From UBA9732 sp052170315 (lineage in GTDB: Bacteria; Spirochaetota; Spirochaetia; Sphaerochaetales; Sphaerochaetaceae), in contig JBQNAT010000012.1 in assembly GCA_052170315.1 (NCBI GenBank), positions 1-64,000 of the forward strand: a stretch of DNA of 64,000 nt. The letters are read 5' to 3'. How positions within the stretch are numbered: position 1 is the first letter of the stretch; the number at the start of each line of letters is the position of its first letter. The notes under the pieces were generated by a model, which was given only the letters and a program-made list of their open reading frames with translations, was not told where the DNA came from and ran no database searches. Of the stretch, positions 59,553-64,000 are shown in pieces. Made by a program: the position numbers and the translations under genes.

Positions 59553-61025
59553 ATGGCAAAAGTATTGGATTTGAGCCGCAGTGTTTATGAACTTGCGAAT
59601 GAATACCCCGAGCTTGTTGATATAATGGCGGGTTTGGGTTTTACGGAAATAACGAAGAAGCTGGCGCTTAATTCTGTGGGGAAGGTTATGACCATCCCCA
59701 AGGGCGCAAAAATCAAGGGTATCCCAATGGAAAAGGTGATTGCCGCGCTTACTGAAAACGGCTTCAGCTTCGCAATGGACAGCGCTTCTGCTTACTCGGT
59801 TGCGAAAAAATCATCATCGGAAGATTCAAGGGATAATCGTAACGAACAGCTTAAAGCCTATCTTAAACGTCTTGGAGAAGGCGAGTCCCTTGACAGCGTA
59901 AGGGCTGATTTTGTCAGGGATTTTGAAGATGTCGAAGCCTCTGAAATCATGAGGGCCGAGCAGGAACTTCTCAAAGAAGGTACCCCCTTGAATGAAGTCC
60001 AGAAACTCTGCGATATTCATTCCGCTCTGTTCCACGGAGCAACCCGTGAGGAGCGCATTGCCAACGCGGAGCGTGCAGTTGAGGCGTCAATAAAGAGAGC
60101 CTCCGATTACAGCGGAAAGGAAGCGAAAGCCGCTGAACTTTCGGCGATAGAAGGCCATCCTCTTAATACTTTCACAAGAGAAAACAATGTTCTTGCGGAT
60201 GTCATCGGGGAAATAAAGACGGCTCTCGAAAACAAAACGGATTTTTCAGAAAACTTTTCAAAGCTGCGCGAAGTTTCCGTACACTATGCCAAGAAGGGGG
60301 ATTTAATCTATCCTCAGCTCAAGGAGAAGTATGAGATATCAGGACCTTCCGACGTTATGTGGACTGTTGACGATGAAATCCGGGACGAGCTTAAAAAACT
60401 TGCCGAAAGCTCTCTTCACAACGAAGCCTGGGAGCTTCGCATGACAGCGGTTCTAAAGCGCGCTGAAGAGATGATATATAAGGAAAAGAATATTCTGTTC
60501 CCCATCTGCGCAGTTAATTTTACTGATGAAGAGTGGATGCAGATTTACAGAGACAGCAAGGACTATGCCGAGTGTCTTGGAGTTGAGAAATCCATTTGGC
60601 CGGAAGCCGAGCTTAACGGGAAAACGGTTTCCTCACTTGAAGGTGAAATTCGTATGCCGGGCGGCGTCATGAACGTTGAAGAACTTACCGCCATGCTGAA
60701 CACCATCCCGCTTGAGATAAGTTTTGTTGACAGAAACGACGTTAACAAGTATTTCAACGAAGGGCCAAAAGTTTTCAAGCGTCCGTCCATTGCCCTGGGA
60801 CACAGCGTTTATTCCTGTCATCCTCCAAAGATAGAGCTTATGGTACGTTCAATAATCAACGGGTTCAGAGGAGGCACTAAAGATAAAGTTTCCGTATGGA
60901 TGGAAAAGGCCGGAAGGACTATGCTTGTCACCTACATGGCTGTGAGGGATAAGAATAAAAACTATCTTGGAACATTGGAAATTGTGCAGGATATGGAAGA
61001 GATAAAAAAGCACTTCGCGAATTGA
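59553..61025 (+). CDS. DUF438 protein with DUF1858-like N-terminus and PAS-like end
   Basis: 490 aa. Residues 5-70: a DUF1858-like domain lacking the cysteines (YELANEYPELVDIMAGLGFT). Residues 90-170: DUF438 (RLGEGESLDSVRADFVRDFE). Middle: a hemerythrin-like helical bundle with His residues (about 200-320, GHPLNTFTRENNVL, VSVHYAKKGDLIYPQLKEKY). C-terminal 120 residues: PAS-type (VDRNDVNKYFNEGPKVFKRP, VTYMAVRDKNKNYLGTLEIV). Likely a diiron or heme/NO-associated sensor. Confidence 0.85.
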   Translation: MAKVLDLSRSVYELANEYPELVDIMAGLGFTEITKKLALNSVGKVMTIPKGAKIKGIPMEKVIAALTENGFSFAMDSASAYSVAKKSSSEDSRDNRNEQLKAYLKRLGEGESLDSVRADFVRDFEDVEASEIMRAEQELLKEGTPLNEVQKLCDIHSALFHGATREERIANAERAVEASIKRASDYSGKEAKAAELSAIEGHPLNTFTRENNVLADVIGEIKTALENKTDFSENFSKLREVSVHYAKKGDLIYPQLKEKYEISGPSDVMWTVDDEIRDELKKLAESSLHNEAWELRMTAVLKRAEEMIYKEKNILFPICAVNFTDEEWMQIYRDSKDYAECLGVEKSIWPEAELNGKTVSSLEGEIRMPGGVMNVEELTAMLNTIPLEISFVDRNDVNKYFNEGPKVFKRPSIALGHSVYSCHPPKIELMVRSIINGFRGGTKDKVSVWMEKAGRTMLVTYMAVRDKNKNYLGTLEIVQDMEEIKKHFAN

Positions 61026-61054
61026 AAAAGATAGCCGCCTGAGCATAAAGCACT

Positions 61055-61987
61055 CTAGCTCTTCTTTTCTTTGGCTCTCTTGTCGTTGATAATCTGCATT
61101 TCCTTCGCTGTTATCAAAGTGACATTATTTTCCTTTGCCCATGCGACACAGCCTCTGAGTACAGCAGGCAGGAAGACTCTGGGTACCTTTAGAAGGGGAA
61201 CAAGGGCATCATCAGCGAACTTGACCTTGTCATCCGCTCTCTTTGCGGCATAGCGTACGGATTCCATGGATGCCTGACGCTCGGGAATAAGCTCCGGGAC
61301 GGCCCTGCTGTGCTTTATGTACCAGAAGTTCTTTGAATCCCTGTAGCCGTAATCAACGGGCGCGTGAGGAAAACTTGAGGACTTAACGCCGTTTACAATG
61401 GCGTTATAGTACTTCTCCTTCATAAGAATTTTGTCTATGCGCAGTACAAAATGTGCCCCGTAGGGTGTTGTAATTCCGTTGAAATCGTGGAAAGGTCCGG
61501 GATACTTATCAGCAGTTGACGGCATGTCTCTGTCAGCTCCGTCAAGCTCTCGCATCCATGTGCATTCCATGACCTGAAAGGCCTCTGTAAGAACTTTCGG
61601 GTATTTTTCTTTGTTCTCGGGGTCTTCCTGAGCCATCAACCCGTCTTCCATTGTGAAGAAGAAGTTCTTCATTTTTTCCTGCGGTTTGTCTCCCGGCCAG
61701 CCAAGGCGCACCATTTCCCTGAAATACTTTTTCCTGTCCGGCAGGAAATTCAGCGTGCATTTTCCGGTTCGGAGTAGGTTCTGACAGGTGTTGGACGAAT
61801 TGCGGCAGCAAAGCATCATTGAATAATACTCTTTGCCCGCCACGTAGAAAGGCTGGCACAGGGAGTAGGGACCGAAGCTTGGGCTTCCGTCTTCCGCAAG
61901 CGTGCCTACCAAAATTGTTGGCATGGGGAAAAACAGTGATGTCTGATAGAAATTATCAACAATTCTCAGGTTCTTAAAACTGCTCAT
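61055..61987 (-). CDS. Flavin reductase-like protein with PCP_red C-terminal domain
   Basis: 310 aa. Residues 1-215 are a split-barrel flavin reductase domain (FPMPTILVGTLAEDGSPSFG, SMMLCCRNSSNTCQNLLRTG, CTLNFLPDRKKYF). The final 65 residues, ADDALVPLLKVPRVFLPAVL, then RGCVAWAKENNVTLITAKEM, match the PCP_red/protochlorophyllide-reductase-57kD-like motif. Combination is uncommon. It follows the TetR gene by 16 bp, so TetR probably regulates it. Confidence 0.8.
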   Translation of the reverse strand: MSSFKNLRIVDNFYQTSLFFPMPTILVGTLAEDGSPSFGPYSLCQPFYVAGKEYYSMMLCCRNSSNTCQNLLRTGKCTLNFLPDRKKYFREMVRLGWPGDKPQEKMKNFFFTMEDGLMAQEDPENKEKYPKVLTEAFQVMECTWMRELDGADRDMPSTADKYPGPFHDFNGITTPYGAHFVLRIDKILMKEKYYNAIVNGVKSSSFPHAPVDYGYRDSKNFWYIKHSRAVPELIPERQASMESVRYAAKRADDKVKFADDALVPLLKVPRVFLPAVLRGCVAWAKENNVTLITAKEMQIINDKRAKEKKS

Positions 61988-62003
61988 TTATTCACCTCTT
62001 AAA

Positions 62004-62534
62004 TTATTTTCGTATGACCCTTTCTATAATTGGGCCGTATATTTCGTAATCCATATCCTTTGTAGAAGCCGTAAGTATCATTTCTGCAAGGACGCAGCAC
62101 GTATTACTGTCATTTTCACAGCCTGCCTTTTGAAGCGCTCCTGAAATAATCAGGCTTATCTGACTTACCAGAAGTTGATGCCTTTCATCGTACTCATACC
62201 CGGATTCGCCGGTGAATCTGTAGTCCTTCCACATATCCTTATGCTGGTTGTAAAAGCTTGTGATAAACGCGTGTATCCGAGCCATTGCTCCGTGGACATC
62301 TGTGCTTTTCTCAAGTTCTTCTTCAAGTTCAAGCTTTTTTTTCATCCAGTCCGCAACTATAAGGTTTGCAACCAGTATTTCCTTGGACTTGAAATAATTG
62401 TAAAAAGTCCCCAATGCAATATCGCAAGACTTTGCAATTCCTCTGAGCGTTATCCCGGAATAGCCTTTTTCTTTAATTTCCCTGCGCGTTGTTTCAAGGA
62501 TACGGCTTTTCAGGTTCTCTATTATCTTTGGCAT
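62004..62534 (-). CDS. TetR-family regulator
   Basis: 176 aa. HTH at the N-terminus: RILETTRREIKEKGYSGITL, then GIAKSCDIALGTFYNYFKSK. The ligand domain is short. First gene of a two-gene minus-strand operon with the flavoprotein. A 16-bp palindrome 67 bp upstream (62601-62616) is the probable operator. Confidence 0.92.
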   Translation of the reverse strand: MPKIIENLKSRILETTRREIKEKGYSGITLRGIAKSCDIALGTFYNYFKSKEILVANLIVADWMKKKLELEEELEKSTDVHGAMARIHAFITSFYNQHKDMWKDYRFTGESGYEYDERHQLLVSQISLIISGALQKAGCENDSNTCCVLAEMILTASTKDMDYEIYGPIIERVIRK

Positions 62535-62600
62535 ACATTACCTGCCGCTGTAAAGGATTCGGCATGTTTTTTCACATCCGCAGCTTTGCCGCGTCTGTTA

Positions 62601-62616
62601 TATGAACATGTTCATA
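62601..62616. promoter_or_regulatory. Palindrome upstream of tetR gene
   Basis: TATGAACATGTTCATA is a perfect 16-bp palindrome, 67 bp before the TetR start. A related half-site GTTCATATAAAT lies near 62719. Candidate TetR operator. Confidence 0.75.
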
Positions 62617-62745
62617 AAAAGTATGCCCTCAATGGGACGGAATGTCAATATTTGTTTCAGGCGTTTCGCAAAACGTGAATTGGCATGAATTGGCGAACAT
62701 TAAAGTCCATATAAAAAAGTTCATATAAATGCGGTATAAAACGGC

Positions 62746-62776
62746 AAAAAAGCCTGATTTCCGCCGGAAACCAGGC
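62746..62776 (-). terminator. Terminator of the aconitase X operon
   Basis: On the minus strand GCCTGGTTTCC pairs with GGAAATCAGGC (one G-U) around GGC and is followed by six T. It lies just after the small-subunit stop at 62806. Confidence 0.85.
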
Positions 62777-62805
62777 CTGATTAATAGATATCGGATAAAA
62801 GGCTT

Positions 62806-63246
62806 TCAGCCAACCGTTACGGTGCCGTCTTCTGCAATCCGGATTTTATCACCTGTTTTGACTTCGGAAAGGAATTCCGCTCCCAGCTGGTCAATAGCGA
62901 TAACAGGGCTGTTTTCCCAGACCCGGGCAAGGACAATGCCGCTTGCGGCAAGAGGGTCAATATGCTCACTGAAAAGGAAAGCCGCCGGGTTTGCCTTCAT
63001 GGCGCATACCGTCTGGATTACAAGGCCTCCGGTGGTGGAGCCAATAGTAACGGGTAGACACAGAGCTTTTCCTGTCAGGTTTTTCTGAAAGATGTCGGGA
63101 TTGTTCTGGTCGCTTGCAATGATTTCCCTGGCGCCTTTCAGCACTGAACCCTGGAACGTCGCAAGGGAATTTACTCCATTATGGGATACAATTGCTTCGC
63201 CTGAGAACGTACCGCCCGCAAGAACTCTGCCTTTGAATTGTTTCAT
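62806..63246 (-). CDS. Aconitase X swivel (small) subunit, DUF126
   Basis: 146 aa. FKGRVLAGGTFSGEAIVSHN, then LKGAREIIASDQNNPDIFQK and CLPVTIGSTTGGLVIQTVCA are the DUF126 swivel-domain motifs (GSTTGG). AcnX enzymes dehydrate hydroxy acids: cis-3-hydroxy-L-proline in bacteria and phosphomevalonate in archaea. It overlaps the large-subunit gene by four bases. Confidence 0.92.
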   Translation of the reverse strand: MKQFKGRVLAGGTFSGEAIVSHNGVNSLATFQGSVLKGAREIIASDQNNPDIFQKNLTGKALCLPVTIGSTTGGLVIQTVCAMKANPAAFLFSEHIDPLAASGIVLARVWENSPVIAIDQLGAEFLSEVKTGDKIRIAEDGTVTVG

Positions 63247-64000
63247 TTCGCGCCTCCTGTAATCTTTTCAAGGATTTCGGCATCCTTGTAGTAGCGGGCC
63301 ATTGAATAGGTCCTTAGCTTGTTGCTGCTTGTCATGATGGGTCTCTTTTTAGTGAGAGGATTGCTTGTGTACATCAGAGGACAGATGCAGGCAAGGGTGG
63401 CTCCGGTCGCAAGAAGACGGCTGTGCATTTCAGTCTTTCTGAACTTCTCCGCAACGTCAGGGGCAGTTGTAAGTACAGTTCGTATCACTACCTTGCCGCG
63501 TCCGTTCTTTTTGAGGGAAGCCTCTATGTCTGCTGTCCAGCGGTTAAGCTGCTCGAAAGAAAGGTGAGGGCAGCCTATGAAACAGAGCTTTGGATTCGCG
63601 TTTTTGTCCTTCCACATTACCGGATAACTCCTGTAAACCCTTTCAAGCTCCTCATCATCAATAACATACTCTTTATAACCTTCCTTAAGAAGGGAAGCAC
63701 CCATTTCAACAGCTTCCGGCGTCAGGTTCTCAATATGATAAAGTCCAACCGCGCCGTTTGAAGCCGTAGCTGCTCCGAAGTCCTTCAAATAGCTCATAGC
63801 CTCGTCGTTCAGGGTATTCCCTATCCATTTGTCAAGGCCCACAACATACGGAACATCCTCAACAACCTTCATTCCTATTGCGGACCCAAGAATCTGGGCT
63901 TCCGGTTTATGGGTAGTTTTTACAATAACCTTCCAGGTTGCCTTGCGGCCCTCGTCCGTTATAAAACCGAATTCCGGCACATAGCCTATGATTGAGCCGA
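63243..64000 (-). CDS. Aconitase X catalytic (large) subunit, C-terminal part
   Basis: At least 252 codons; the frame runs off the right edge, so the start is outside. ITDEGRKATWKVIVKTTHKP, GSAIGMKVVEDVPYVVGLD, AVGLYHIENLTPEAV, FIGCPHLSFEQLNRWT and CICPLMYTSNPL are AcnX large-chain motifs (formerly DUF521), with Fe-S Cys in GCPHLS and CICPL. Partner of the swivel subunit. The specific substrate cannot be named. Confidence 0.9.
   Translation of the reverse strand, partial: GSIIGYVPEFGFITDEGRKATWKVIVKTTHKPEAQILGSAIGMKVVEDVPYVVGLDKWIGNTLNDEAMSYLKDFGAATASNGAVGLYHIENLTPEAVEMGASLLKEGYKEYVIDDEELERVYRSYPVMWKDKNANPKLCFIGCPHLSFEQLNRWTADIEASLKKNGRGKVVIRTVLTTAPDVAEKFRKTEMHSRLLATGATLACICPLMYTSNPLTKKRPIMTSSNKLRTYSMARYYKDAEILEKITGGAK

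Overview
The window reads as a bacterial chromosome segment, most likely from a spirochaete of the Treponema type. Supporting signs are the Trep_Strep-type ECF substrate component, two ABC binding proteins whose signal peptides end in an LFA motif, a type III glutamine synthetase and a diderm-style overlapping spanin pair. This is inference from gene content only: there is no rRNA or other marker gene, and I see no tRNA gene.

Region 1 (about 1-4680) is the right end of an integrated phage-like element. It carries a Panacea/MazF-type toxin-antitoxin pair, a PEGA lipoprotein behind a G8 tract, a lysis-type cassette (two small membrane proteins and a nested i-spanin/o-spanin pair), a small XRE regulator and a tyrosine integrase. 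The element ends inside a type I-C CRISPR operon. Only the C-terminal part of cas7 remains, followed by intact cas4-cas1-cas2 and a three-repeat array. Any cas3-cas5-cas8 genes would lie off the left edge or are lost. Region 2 (7510-9230) is decayed DNA with gene fragments on both strands.

Region 3 (9316-19858) holds a degenerate ADP-ribosylglycohydrolase-like protein and a nitrogen-assimilation module: GlnA type I plus an ANTAR regulator, divergent from GlnN type III. The glnN leader folds into a hexaloop hairpin that excludes an intrinsic terminator, which is the expected target of the neighbouring ANTAR protein. Two Nudix enzymes, a four-cysteine MerR regulator and a sugar/glycerol-phosphate type ABC importer without its ATPase follow. 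Region 4 (19859-28216) starts with a degenerate 8-bp satellite arranged as inverted arrays, then a tight histidine operon (hisR-like, hisZGDCBHAFI) and a GtrA-like membrane protein. Between gtrA and apt, the minus strand has a consensus sigma-54 promoter followed within about 85 bp by a strong terminator, a candidate small RNA.

Region 5 (28611-49498) is mostly core genes: apt, a His-rich COG0523 GTPase, a HAD phosphatase with a small transaldolase, a DUF3320 protein with a LysR regulator, a copper operon (csoR and copA with a fused copZ-like domain that keeps its own ribosome site), an acyl-CoA synthetase, a ZIP transporter, a zinc/manganese-type ABC importer, an ECF transporter operon, cysteine desulfidase, asparaginase, an SDR and a DUF985 cupin.

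Region 6 (49569-57778) pairs a DUF134-NifX fusion regulator with a visibly more AT-rich island: ECF transporter, AraC regulator and two half-size ABC exporters of the siderophore (IrtAB/YbtPQ) style, behind a promoter with activator-like direct repeats and a repressor-like dyad. Region 7 (57771-64000) holds a nitroreductase broken by one in-frame amber codon, a Crp/Fnr regulator divergent from DUF1858 and DUF438 proteins across a 16-bp palindrome, a TetR/flavoprotein operon with its own palindrome, and an aconitase X pair running off the right edge.
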